Positions 25,822 to 33,904 of a DNA stretch of 63,010 nucleotides are shown in pieces. The notes under the pieces were generated by a model that saw only the letters and a program-made list of their open reading frames with translations, made no database searches and was not told where the DNA came from. How positions within the stretch are numbered: position 1 is the first letter of the stretch; each line of letters opens with the position of its first letter. The position numbers and the translations under genes are program-made. The stretch is from an uncultured Paraglaciecola sp. (GTDB lineage Bacteria; Pseudomonadota; Gammaproteobacteria; Enterobacterales; Alteromonadaceae): NCBI GenBank assembly GCA_947498355.1, contig CANMKA010000023.1:1-63010 (forward strand). Direction: 5' to 3'.

Positions 25822-27810
25822 CTAGCAATCCAACACCGTTTTTAACGCTTTTTTATTCAACGGTTTAAGCAAGGCTTTTACACATCCGTTTTGCTCGAGG
25901 GCTTGTTGATCGACAGGCTCACCCGACACAATGATAATCTGCTTGGCCTGATTCGAAGCACGCAAAACCGTAGCTAGCTCAAAACCATGGGAGTCAGGCA
26001 AATTTAAGTCTAGAAGGGCTTTGTCCCAATAAAGATTCTGCTTGAGTAAAGCCAAACACGCCTCTCCCGAATGAACAACCGTCACTTGAGCACCTAAAGA
26101 TTCTAGCAATAGCTGAGTAAGACCAGCAGCGTCTTGGTCATCCTCTACCAAAAGCACTTTTTGCAAAGCCTTGGACTGACCGCTCGATTTTTCATTGTCA
26201 GCCAACACAGCCTGAGGCGGTTCAAACTCACATTGCTTATTGAGAGACTTAGCTAAAAGCTTATTTAGCATTGATTTATCGACCGGTTTAGACAGCACAA
26301 AATTAAAACCAAGCTGAATTAACTGATTTTCTACTCCCTTCATGGTGGCCGCAGTTAACGCGATAACAGTTTGTTCGAAACCTAGCTGTCTAATTTTTAC
26401 CACGGCTTCCTTACCATCCATAATCGGCATATGAATGTCCATGATCACCGCATCAAAAGGCGTTCCAAGCTTGAGGTTCGATTCGACTAAATCGAAGGCC
26501 TCTTGCCCGTTACTCGCAAACTCTACTTGTAAACCAAACCCTTTAACCAAATGCCCAACTAACTTTCGAATATCAAACAGATCATCTACGATCAACACCC
26601 TGCCTGTTAATTTGACGATAGATGACGTGCTGGAGCTATAACTTGCCTGCTTAAATTCAGGGGCAATCATAGCCACCGAAGAAGGCACCTCGGCTGCTAT
26701 TTCAAGCGTAAACTGACTGCCTTTTCCGACTTCAGATGTAGCTGAAATTTTTCCACCTAACATGTTCGCTAGTTTAGAGGAAATAGCTAATCCCAGACCA
26801 GCTCCAGCCTCACGGCGTAAAACCGTATCTGCGACTTGTTCAAATGGCTGAAAAATAGCTTCGAGCTTATCTTGTGGTATACCAGACCCCGTATCGCGCA
26901 CTCCAATCTCTAAATTACACAGACCAGATTCAGTTAATCTTGACGACACACTTACCTGCACACCCCCTTGATCGGTAAATTTGATTGCATTGTGGACTAG
27001 GTTAATCAGTACTTGGCGCAAACGTGTAGCGTCTGTAGTCACTTTTTCCGGTAAGGGAGAATCGGCATTAAAGGTAAGAGTAATCCCCTTATCTAAGGCT
27101 GAAATCGCCATCAGCGTGTATATATCTGCTAAAAAACTATCAAGGTAAAACGTTTTAGTTGTCAACTCGAGTTTATCAGCAGCAATTTTGGATAAATCTA
27201 ACACGTCGTTTAAAAGGCTAAGAAGATGATTGCTATTGTTTAAAATAATATTGAGTTCTTGATGGCCCTCAGATAATTCTTGCTTTTCGAGCAACAACTC
27301 TGTGTACCCAAGAATAGATGTGAGGGGTGTGCGTAACTCGTGGCTCAAGTGCGCCAAAAATCGGTCTTTCGCCTTACTTTTGGTTTGCAAGTTAATTCGT
27401 TCTAATCGCTCTTGCTCTACTTCGTGCCGAGCCAAGGCGTAAAGAACCGCTCGAGAAAAGCGTGGGCTATCAAATTCGCTTTTTAACACAAAGTCTACTG
27501 CGCCAGCATCAAGAGCAGCTTTGTCTAAAACGTTATCGGATTGTCCGGTTAACATAATAATCGGCACACGGCACTGAAGCTCACTCGCTTCAATCAAGAC
27601 TTTTAATCCTGTGTGCGCACCTAGCAAGTAATCTAGTAAACAAATATCGTGGGCATTTTCCTTCAACTTGGCCAGAGCTTGCTCTGGACTAGTTACCCAT
27701 TCAATCTCAAAATTATAGTCGTCTAGTTCCTCTAAACTGTCTCGGGCAATGATATAGTCATCTTCGTCGTCTTCAACAATTAGTACCCGAGCGTTCTTCT
27801 TGGCTAGCAT
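25822..27810 (-). CDS. hybrid histidine kinase (REC-HisKA-HATPase-REC-REC)
   Basis: A 662-residue cytoplasmic kinase without membrane segments. Domains in order: receiver (residues 8-125, with DDEDDY and LLDYLLG), short coiled linker, DHp domain with SHELRTPL (His about 157), ATPase domain with N, G1 and G2 boxes (NLVHNAIKF, DTGSGIP, GAGLGLA; about 260-375), receiver 2 (about 400-520, VIMDIHMP) and receiver 3 (about 548-662, LLDLNLP). No Hpt domain. The N-terminal receiver makes it a likely target of another kinase, so it can act as a phosphorelay node. Last gene of the regulatory operon, 16 nt after the response regulator gene. Confidence 0.93.
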   Translation of the reverse strand: MLAKKNARVLIVEDDEDDYIIARDSLEELDDYNFEIEWVTSPEQALAKLKENAHDICLLDYLLGAHTGLKVLIEASELQCRVPIIMLTGQSDNVLDKAALDAGAVDFVLKSEFDSPRFSRAVLYALARHEVEQERLERINLQTKSKAKDRFLAHLSHELRTPLTSILGYTELLLEKQELSEGHQELNIILNNSNHLLSLLNDVLDLSKIAADKLELTTKTFYLDSFLADIYTLMAISALDKGITLTFNADSPLPEKVTTDATRLRQVLINLVHNAIKFTDQGGVQVSVSSRLTESGLCNLEIGVRDTGSGIPQDKLEAIFQPFEQVADTVLRREAGAGLGLAISSKLANMLGGKISATSEVGKGSQFTLEIAAEVPSSVAMIAPEFKQASYSSSTSSIVKLTGRVLIVDDLFDIRKLVGHLVKGFGLQVEFASNGQEAFDLVESNLKLGTPFDAVIMDIHMPIMDGKEAVVKIRQLGFEQTVIALTAATMKGVENQLIQLGFNFVLSKPVDKSMLNKLLAKSLNKQCEFEPPQAVLADNEKSSGQSKALQKVLLVEDDQDAAGLTQLLLESLGAQVTVVHSGEACLALLKQNLYWDKALLDLNLPDSHGFELATVLRASNQAKQIIIVSGEPVDQQALEQNGCVKALLKPLNKKALKTVLDC

Positions 27811-27826
27811 GGCCTAGTCTCACTTT

Positions 27827-28297
27827 TTAGCGTTCTTTGTTTGGTAACTCAACAAACTCAATCCAATATTTACCGAGGGCTTTCATTAGGTTTACTAAGC
27901 CTTCAAAATTAACGGGCTTAGTAATATATGACGCAGCACCCAAACCATAGCTTTTAACCATGTCTTCTTCTTGCTTAGAGGTAGTTAAAATAACCACTGG
28001 GATAGCCTGCATATGCGGATCAGACTTGATCTCGGTTAGTGCTTCTAAGCCATCCTTTTTAGGCATATTTAAATCTAATAAAATTAGGCTTGGTCTTGGG
28101 TATTTAGCAGAGTCAGCAAATTTGCCACTGTTCTTTAAATAGTCAATTAGCTCTTCGCCGTCTTCGACGAAAAACAAGTCGTTTAACACTCGGCTTTCGT
28201 CTAAGGCTTCTTTCGTTAATAAACGGTCATCTTCATCATCATCGGCCATTAAAATAGTAATGGGCTTTGTGGCTGGGCTATTCACGTTAATTTTCAT
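27827..28297 (-). CDS. single-domain response regulator (Rcp1-like)
   Basis: A 156-residue receiver domain with no output domain: acidic pocket DDDEDD (about 19-24), phospho-acceptor Asp in LILLDLNMP, Lys in TKPV. The extended loop and overall style match regulators paired with CHASE- or phytochrome-type kinases. It probably passes phosphate rather than binding DNA. The ATG at 28297 overlaps the end of the upstream kinase gene (translational coupling), though its ribosome site is poor; a GTG 12 nt later is an alternative. Confidence 0.9.
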   Translation of the reverse strand: MKINVNSPATKPITILMADDDEDDRLLTKEALDESRVLNDLFFVEDGEELIDYLKNSGKFADSAKYPRPSLILLDLNMPKKDGLEALTEIKSDPHMQAIPVVILTTSKQEEDMVKSYGLGAASYITKPVNFEGLVNLMKALGKYWIEFVELPNKER

Positions 28298-29774
28298 CCT
28301 GGTTAAATATGCTTGCATCCACTGGGATAGTAACCACAAACTTGGCACCTTTACCCAATTCGCTCGAAGCTCGTATCTTACCCCCGTGACGCTCTACTAT
28401 CCTACGACACACAGCTAAGCCTATGCCTGTTCCTTTATACTCCGAACGTCCGTGAAGGCGCTGGAAAGGAACAAAAATTTTGTCGGCAAACTCTTGTTCG
28501 AAACCAATTCCGTTATCACTAATAACAAACTCATGGTTGAACACTTGCTCTTGCGTAATGGGATCTTTGCGCTCGGTCTTTTGATACGTCATGACTATCT
28601 CGGGTGAGCTATCCGATTTTCGAAATTTTATTGCATTAGACAATAAATTTAAAAATAACTGATACAATTGCCCTTCATCACCTATGATTTTAGGCAAGGT
28701 TGGCCGCTCAATTTGAGTATTCGATTCGTCAATTGCCACCTCTAAATGACCTACTATCTCATCTAATAAGCTGTCTAAATCGACTGGCGCGAAGTCCTTC
28801 CCCCTGGTGGTAATGCGAGAAAACTCCAAGAGATCGTTAATCAAATTAGACATACGCTCAGCAGCCGTCTGCATACGGTTAATATAGTCAGCCCCTTTTC
28901 CCTCTAGCTGAGCAGCATAGTTTGATTGCAAGCGGTCGCCAAAAGCACGAATTTTTCTAAGGGGCTCTTGCAAATCATGAGAAGCAACAAAGGCAAAATC
29001 CTCTAGTTCTCGGTTACTTCGCGACAACTCATCAGAATACAAGACGAGTTCTTGAGTCCGAGTAGCAACTTCCTCGGTCAAACGCTCGTTTTGTTGCTCT
29101 AATGACACTCTAAGTTTATCTTCATTATTAAGGTTCAATCTGGCCAAAACCATCATACCAATCAATAGCAACGCACTAGTCGTGCCCGATATCATGAAAA
29201 TCACTGTCGACTCTTTTTGGATTTTTTTTAGCTCTACGTATAGTTCATCCCTGCGCTGGATCTCGTTCGCCTTAAGCGCACTAAAAACTTGAAAAATTTG
29301 GTGGTACAAATCTCTGCCCAGTCCAGTCATCACAATATTTAAGGCTTGGTTGTTTCTATCTTTTAGGCCAAGATTAACTGTTCGTTCTAATTCATCCATT
29401 TTTTGTCTGATAAGGACAATTAAATTATTTAGCTTACTCCGCCCATGATCTTGGTTGAGCTGAACAGAATAAAGCTTTTCGAGCTGCTCATCTAATTTTG
29501 CAAGCACCCTTTTATACGGCCTGAGGTAACCTTCGTCATCAGTTAACAAGAATCCTCTTTGGCCTGTTTCGGCAGAGATCACAGACAGGTGCAAATCACT
29601 CAAAATTAGGGTGTTTTGTGAAGTAGTGTAGAGATTACGTTGAACTGTACTCAACTCTTTAATCGTTGTGATGGCTAGGTAGGCGTTACCTGCTATCACA
29701 ACCAGTACGATAGAGCCTATCAATACCCAAGTTGACAGAGAATTACCTAAAAATTGCTTTTTGAGCTGGTCCAT
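28287..29774 (-). CDS. CHASE3-domain sensor histidine kinase
   Basis: A 495-residue inner-membrane kinase. TM1 about residues 13-37, periplasmic CHASE3 domain (about 40-175, with the signature ETGQRGFLLTDDEGYLRPY), TM2 about 185-208, coiled coil, DHp domain with SHDLQEPLRKI (about 262), ATPase domain (NLLSNAIKF, DNGIGF, GTGIGLAVC) to the C-terminus. CHASE3 senses an extracytoplasmic signal not yet known. The ATG at 29774 follows the DHp micro-protein gene by 7 nt, with GGGAGG upstream. It is the only membrane sensor of the operon and the best candidate to drive the sigma-54 activator. Confidence 0.93.
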   Translation of the reverse strand: MDQLKKQFLGNSLSTWVLIGSIVLVVIAGNAYLAITTIKELSTVQRNLYTTSQNTLILSDLHLSVISAETGQRGFLLTDDEGYLRPYKRVLAKLDEQLEKLYSVQLNQDHGRSKLNNLIVLIRQKMDELERTVNLGLKDRNNQALNIVMTGLGRDLYHQIFQVFSALKANEIQRRDELYVELKKIQKESTVIFMISGTTSALLLIGMMVLARLNLNNEDKLRVSLEQQNERLTEEVATRTQELVLYSDELSRSNRELEDFAFVASHDLQEPLRKIRAFGDRLQSNYAAQLEGKGADYINRMQTAAERMSNLINDLLEFSRITTRGKDFAPVDLDSLLDEIVGHLEVAIDESNTQIERPTLPKIIGDEGQLYQLFLNLLSNAIKFRKSDSSPEIVMTYQKTERKDPITQEQVFNHEFVISDNGIGFEQEFADKIFVPFQRLHGRSEYKGTGIGLAVCRRIVERHGGKIRASSELGKGAKFVVTIPVDASIFNQDEN

Positions 29775-29781
29775 CCCGTGG

Positions 29782-29994
29782 TCAGCCTCCCTGTTTATCA
29801 CTAATTTGTTGCAATATACCGCTGCATTCCTGACAGGATTGTAAAATCTTGTCCAAGGCCGCCAGCGCTTTGTCTTTGGGCATATCGTTTTCAATCACCA
29901 ACTTTACCATTTCTGCGTTCATCGAGATTCGGTTTAACGGGCCTCTAGCATTGTGAACGAGCTGGTTAGTGGCTAAGGGTTTATCGTGTTCCAA
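29782..29994 (-). CDS. stand-alone DHp (HisKA-type) micro-protein, 70 aa
   Basis: TTG start with GGAG 7 nt upstream (after a TAA-free leader). The protein has an H-box, LVHNARGPLNRISMNAEMV (His14), and a second helix (DKALAALDKILQSCQECSGILQQI), i.e. the two helices of a histidine kinase dimerisation/phosphotransfer domain and nothing else: no ATP-binding domain follows, since the frame stops and the CHASE3 kinase starts 7 nt later in another frame. It could act as a phosphotransfer intermediate or as a dominant dimer partner of the adjacent kinases. Family assignment is by eye from the H-box. Confidence 0.72.
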   Translation of the reverse strand: MEHDKPLATNQLVHNARGPLNRISMNAEMVKLVIENDMPKDKALAALDKILQSCQECSGILQQISDKQGG

Positions 29995-30020
29995 AATGCA
30001 ACTCCGTTATATTGTGGTGG

Positions 30021-31343
30021 CTAGGTTTCAAATTCGCCATAAGCATGTAGGCGGTTGTATAGGGTTTTGGTGCTGATACCCAACATTTGAGCAGCAGCGC
30101 TTTTATTTCCATCAACTTTTTCCAACGTTAGCCTAATCAATTCTTTTTCAACATCTTCGATAGATTGACCTGCCTCAATCCCACTGTTGGCCTTTTTCAC
30201 CAGTGAAAAAGGTGAATGAAAGGTTTTAGGCAAGCTAATTTGGGTCGAGCTAGGATCGCTCATGATGAAGGCTCTGTGTACACAGTGTCGAAGTTCTCGC
30301 ACATTACCCGGCCAGTCGTAGTCCTTTAGTCTAGTCAGTTGGGCCTCATCCCAAACAAATTGACAGTCGTTTTCTTGATTTAACTCAGCTAAAAACGCAT
30401 TAGCCAGCAAGGGAATATCTTCAGCTCGATTACGTAAAGGAGGAATGTCAATTGGAAACACAGCTAACCTAAAATAGATGTCTTCTCGCAACACCTTGTC
30501 CGCAGCAATAGACTCAACGCTGCGATTTGATGCTGAAATAACGCGACAGTTTACTGGCAACTCTTGTGTACCGCCTACCCGAACAACTTTTTTACTCTCT
30601 AGAACACGCAACAAGTTAGGCTGCATGTCGATGGGCATCTCGGTTATTTCATCTAAAAACAAGGTGCCATTTTCGGCTTGCATGAACACCCCGTCCTTTT
30701 TTGCCACTGCGCCAGTAAATGCACCCTTTTCGTGGCCAAATAACTCACTCCCAATCAGCTCTTTAGATAAGGCTCCGCAGTTAGTCGCCACCAATTTTCC
30801 CTCTGCACCACTCGCCTTATGGATCGCTTGGGCAACGACCTCTTTACCTACCCCACTTTCACCTAACAACATTACGTTAGCAGATGTTTTGGCTACGCGC
30901 TCTATCATCAAATACAGCTCTTGCATAGCAGCCGACTCACCAATCAGGCAGTCAAAATGTGCTTTACTACGAGATTTAGCTTTTTTATTCTTTGATTTGG
31001 GAGTGAGGGCGGATTCTATATCTTCTCTTTGAATAGGCTTTATCAAATAATCAATCTTAGGCCCACAAATATCACTTAGCAGCCCTTTCACTGCCGGATG
31101 GCCAGTGATGAAGGTCACAAACGGTTGGGCTGGCAAAGCGTTAATTTTATCGAGTAAGTGCAAACCGCTACCATCGGGTAACATAAAGTCGAGTAATATG
31201 TGGTCGAAAGGCTGGCTATCTAACCACTCTTTTGCCTCTTGAATTGAGCTGGCTACAAAGGTGTTATGCCCCAAAAATTCGATGATATTTGATGCTATTT
31301 CAGTAAATTCAAGATCATCATCGACTAATAAAACATTTAACAT
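30021..31343 (-). CDS. NtrC-family sigma-54-dependent response regulator
   Basis: A 440-residue activator: receiver (1-120, phospho-acceptor Asp52), AAA+ domain (about 140-370) with Walker A GESGVGKE, the sigma-54-contacting loop GAFTGA (about 205), and a Fis-type helix-turn-helix at the C-terminus (KSAAAQMLGISTKTLYNRLH). All parts needed to activate sigma-54 polymerase are present. The ATG at 31343 has AAGGAA 6 nt upstream. First gene of the operon with the DHp protein (26-nt gap), CHASE3 kinase, response regulator and hybrid kinase. It is the natural candidate to bind sites A-G. No such site was seen upstream of its own gene. Confidence 0.95.
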   Translation of the reverse strand: MLNVLLVDDDLEFTEIASNIIEFLGHNTFVASSIQEAKEWLDSQPFDHILLDFMLPDGSGLHLLDKINALPAQPFVTFITGHPAVKGLLSDICGPKIDYLIKPIQREDIESALTPKSKNKKAKSRSKAHFDCLIGESAAMQELYLMIERVAKTSANVMLLGESGVGKEVVAQAIHKASGAEGKLVATNCGALSKELIGSELFGHEKGAFTGAVAKKDGVFMQAENGTLFLDEITEMPIDMQPNLLRVLESKKVVRVGGTQELPVNCRVISASNRSVESIAADKVLREDIYFRLAVFPIDIPPLRNRAEDIPLLANAFLAELNQENDCQFVWDEAQLTRLKDYDWPGNVRELRHCVHRAFIMSDPSSTQISLPKTFHSPFSLVKKANSGIEAGQSIEDVEKELIRLTLEKVDGNKSAAAQMLGISTKTLYNRLHAYGEFET

Positions 31344-31496
31344 GGGTATTCCTTTTTTATTTTTTCTCAGACCCAATGTAGGATTTGGGCAGTTAATTAT
31401 TAGGTTTTACTGAAGTAATCGTAAATTCAGTTCACTTTTTTCTGAGTAATCTAACTATGCATTAATGGCCCGCGCCTTATCCAGTGAGATAATTAA

Positions 31497-32462
31497 CTAT
31501 TTCTTAGTCAATGCCAATTCACTAAACAACGGGAAGTGATCCGAATCGATTGACGCCAACCTTTCTATTCTTACTAAATTAAATGTAGGGCTATGAAAAA
31601 TATGATCAAGGGGCCATCTAAAAATAGGGTACTTAGCATGAAAGGTATTGAATGGCCCTCTTCCTATTCTGGGATCAACTAAACGACTAATTTTAATAAA
31701 ACTAGATGTCGTCTTAGACCATGCCACGTCATTTAAGTCTCCTGTCACAACAGTAGGTAACTGGGCTTGTTTAGCTATGTTAGCAACCTTTAATAGTTCT
31801 TTGTCACGCTTGGTAGATTTTTCATTCTCTGTGGGGCTTGGCGGAGCTGGGTGCAGAAAGTGGCACTTTATCTTGTCACCACTTCGCAATTTCACCACGC
31901 AGTGAACAGAAGGTACGCCTTGTTGTACCATCTCTAATAACTCAGATTCAAGTAACTCCAACTTACTGTACACATGCATTCCATAAAGGTTATCCAAAGG
32001 CTGGGCAACTCGATAAGGGTAAGCAGAATGAAGGCAACTCAGAGCATTTTGCCACCAGAGATCAGATTCTAATGTCACGACTATATCGGGTTGATACTGT
32101 TCGATTAACTCGAGTAGTTTCTCAGCTGAACGATTTGGCGTGTATACGTTTGAGGTCAAAAAACTCACTTTTCGATTGGGTTCGTAACTTTGGGCTTTTG
32201 GCACCGTTTTACTAAAAAGTGGTGTGTAAGGCAGTATCCACCAAACCTGATAAATCAGCATTGCGACATTAACTGTCATTAGCCACAGGAGGAGTTCACC
32301 GGAGCTGCACCACAACACCAAACAAAAATTGACCAAAAGCAAAATACAAATTTGCAGACGCGGAAACTCCCACACTCTGCAAGTCCAATGGTCGATAGGA
32401 AGTAGAGGCAGTAACGTCACTAGCATGAGTAAGCCTGTCATTATTGACACAAATTCGATCAT
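31497..32462 (-). CDS. endonuclease/exonuclease/phosphatase (EEP) family membrane protein
   Basis: A 321-residue protein with three N-terminal membrane helices (about 3-20, 35-52, 57-75) followed by an EEP domain from about residue 95. Catalytic motifs are visible: TSNVYTPN, VVTLE, GDLNDVAW, LDHIF and SDHFPL. YafD-like members have this layout and unknown substrates, probably phosphodiesters near the membrane. It is transcribed away from the YqjD-like operon and lies just upstream of the regulator operon (153-bp gap). Confidence 0.85.
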   Translation of the reverse strand: MIEFVSIMTGLLMLVTLLPLLPIDHWTCRVWEFPRLQICILLLVNFCLVLWCSSGELLLWLMTVNVAMLIYQVWWILPYTPLFSKTVPKAQSYEPNRKVSFLTSNVYTPNRSAEKLLELIEQYQPDIVVTLESDLWWQNALSCLHSAYPYRVAQPLDNLYGMHVYSKLELLESELLEMVQQGVPSVHCVVKLRSGDKIKCHFLHPAPPSPTENEKSTKRDKELLKVANIAKQAQLPTVVTGDLNDVAWSKTTSSFIKISRLVDPRIGRGPFNTFHAKYPIFRWPLDHIFHSPTFNLVRIERLASIDSDHFPLFSELALTKK

Positions 32463-32677
32463 TGCGTGTTATCGCCCTTATAGTTAAATTTTAGCTTTGC
32501 TGACTTGAAGAATAACGAGAAACATAACAAAACGAATAAGATCAATCCGTCTAGGGACGGTTGTTCTTTGGTGTATGAATTTTGTTCAACCTAAACAGCC
32601 TAACCGCGCTTAGAATATCACAGCCTTACCCGTCAGAGGTTAAGCTTAATGAAAAAAGTAAAGTTTTCATTTTATGA

Positions 32678-32690
32678 TGAAGTTTTTACA
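32678..32690. promoter_or_regulatory. candidate activator site E
   Basis: TGAAGTTTTTACA, a TGAA-N5-TACA match, centred 93.5 bp upstream of the -24 GG. A further inverted repeat, ATGAAAA-N8-TTTTCAT, lies just before it at about 32649-32670. The rest of the 32463-32846 spacer shows nothing else. Confidence 0.5.
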
Positions 32691-32774
32691 GGGCCTAGTA
32701 AACAAATTTTCAAAAAACATTAATTAACTGCTTATCAAGCCGCATTTTTAAAGGGTCCAACAAAATATTTGTCC

Positions 32775-32791
32775 ATGGCATATGGGTTGCA
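32775..32791 (+). promoter_or_regulatory. sigma-54-type -24/-12 promoter (YqjD-like operon)
   Basis: ATGGCATATGGGTTGCA: -24 TGGCAT, perfect -12 TTGCA, exact GG-N10-GC spacing. The best match in the window. The predicted start at about 32802 leaves a 45-nt leader. Confidence 0.75.
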
Positions 32792-32846
32792 AGTTACTCA
32801 TTGAGCGACTCATTAGAGTCAGTGTTTGATTAATCAGGAGAGCATC

Positions 32847-33134
32847 ATGGCAACACAAACCGCAGCTAAAAACGGCACACCTATCGCTGATAAAGTAACC
32901 GAAACCTTACATGAGTCTGTTGAGCAATTGGGTCAACAAGCAGCAAAGACTGAAGAATCCATCCGAAGAAGCTCTCAGCAGGGAGCTAAGTCCATTGAGA
33001 AAAACCAAATTAAAGCCAAAAAAATGTGGGATCGATCAGCAGTAGGCAAATATACAAAAGAACATCCAGTAGCATCTGCTGGCATCGCCTTTGCCGCAGG
33101 ACTTCTTGTCAGTAGCCTGTTGACCAAAAAATAG
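32847..33134 (+). CDS. DUF883 (ElaB/YqjD/YgaM) family protein
   Basis: A 95-residue protein with a long charged amphipathic N-terminal helix and one C-terminal membrane helix containing a Gly/Ala zipper (HPVASAGIAFAAGLLVSSLL). E. coli relatives are tail-anchored, stationary-phase or stress-induced inner-membrane proteins that bind ribosomes. The ATG has CAGGAGAG upstream. First gene of a four-gene plus-strand operon (with YqjE-like, small protein, DUF502) resembling yqjD-yqjE-yqjK. Confidence 0.92.
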   Translation: MATQTAAKNGTPIADKVTETLHESVEQLGQQAAKTEESIRRSSQQGAKSIEKNQIKAKKMWDRSAVGKYTKEHPVASAGIAFAAGLLVSSLLTKK

Positions 33135-33142
33135 GTTACGCA

Positions 33143-33607
33143 ATGACTAAGCCAACCCAAGAACCAAACATTAACGGAACGATTAAGGAGCCCTCCAAGG
33201 GCGAAAATACCCCTAGTCCGCATGAGGAGTCCTCAAAAGTCGACCTTGGTTTGGCAGATCTCGGCGCAATTTGGCAAAGGGTAGTTTCTGCATATGCTGA
33301 ACAAATCGCTCGAGGCGGCGAACTAGCAGAAGCTGAGGTGAAGTTATCAGTGAAAGCAGCAGCTATTTGCGCTGCTGCCCTCACCCTACTGCTTGGTTTA
33401 GCCATCATTACTTGGGCCGCCATTGGTTTGACTCTGGGCTTCACTTTGTACACCACTGGGATGCATTGGCTAGCCATTCCAGTAGCAGTTGTTGCTTTGA
33501 ACTTTATCGTTGGGCTTGGACTGTTTTTTCTGATTAAACAGATGAAACCCTACATTGGCCTACCGAAAACCTTAAAGGCCCTTTCAAAACAAGATAACAA
33601 GGAGTAG
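33143..33607 (+). CDS. YqjE-like / phage-holin superfamily III membrane protein
   Basis: A 154-residue protein: about 40 polar residues, an amphipathic helix (YAEQIARGGELAEAEVKLSV) and two membrane helices (about 72-98 and 105-132). Size and order behind a YqjD-like gene match YqjE. The holin label is a fold label only; no lysis function is implied. It starts 8 nt after the preceding stop codon. Confidence 0.85.
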   Translation: MTKPTQEPNINGTIKEPSKGENTPSPHEESSKVDLGLADLGAIWQRVVSAYAEQIARGGELAEAEVKLSVKAAAICAAALTLLLGLAIITWAAIGLTLGFTLYTTGMHWLAIPVAVVALNFIVGLGLFFLIKQMKPYIGLPKTLKALSKQDNKE

Positions 33608-33610
33608 CTC

Positions 33611-33853
33611 GTGTTTAACCTACTTTCCAAAGAGAAAACGGTTCTATCTCTCGCCTCCCAGAAATATCACCTTGCTCAGCAACAAAAAGATACATGCTTG
33701 TGGCTGGCAACACAGCAATCCAAAGAGATATTAAGTTCGCCTCAAGGCTTAGCTGCAAGTTTTGCAGCGGGTTCTTTCAAAGGTGCAACCTCGAGCAATG
33801 CAAAAGGCTATTTAGTCAGACTTGCGACTATATTAGGTAAAAGCTTTATTTAA
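33611..33853 (+). CDS. small protein in YqjK position, 80 aa
   Basis: A GTG start with AAGGAG 7 nt upstream, 3 nt after the YqjE-like stop codon. The protein is soluble and helical (KYHLAQQQKDTCLWLATQQSKEI) with a small Gly/Ala/Ser segment (GLAASFAAGSFKGATSS). It takes the place of YqjK in the E. coli operon, but I cannot claim homology. Confidence 0.7.
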   Translation: MFNLLSKEKTVLSLASQKYHLAQQQKDTCLWLATQQSKEILSSPQGLAASFAAGSFKGATSSNAKGYLVRLATILGKSFI

Positions 33854-33904
33854 GTAGGGATTGCGGGTACGTTAGCCATATATCAATGCCAACCTAAACT
33901 TACA

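Noticed and set aside
31344..31496. Autoregulation of the NtrC-type gene by the same motif
   Set aside because: No TGAA-N5-T(T/A)CA site and no -24/-12 element with correct spacing were found upstream of it.
33143..33607. Prophage holin
   Set aside because: The fold name only; the gene belongs to a YqjD-YqjE type operon and no phage genes are present.
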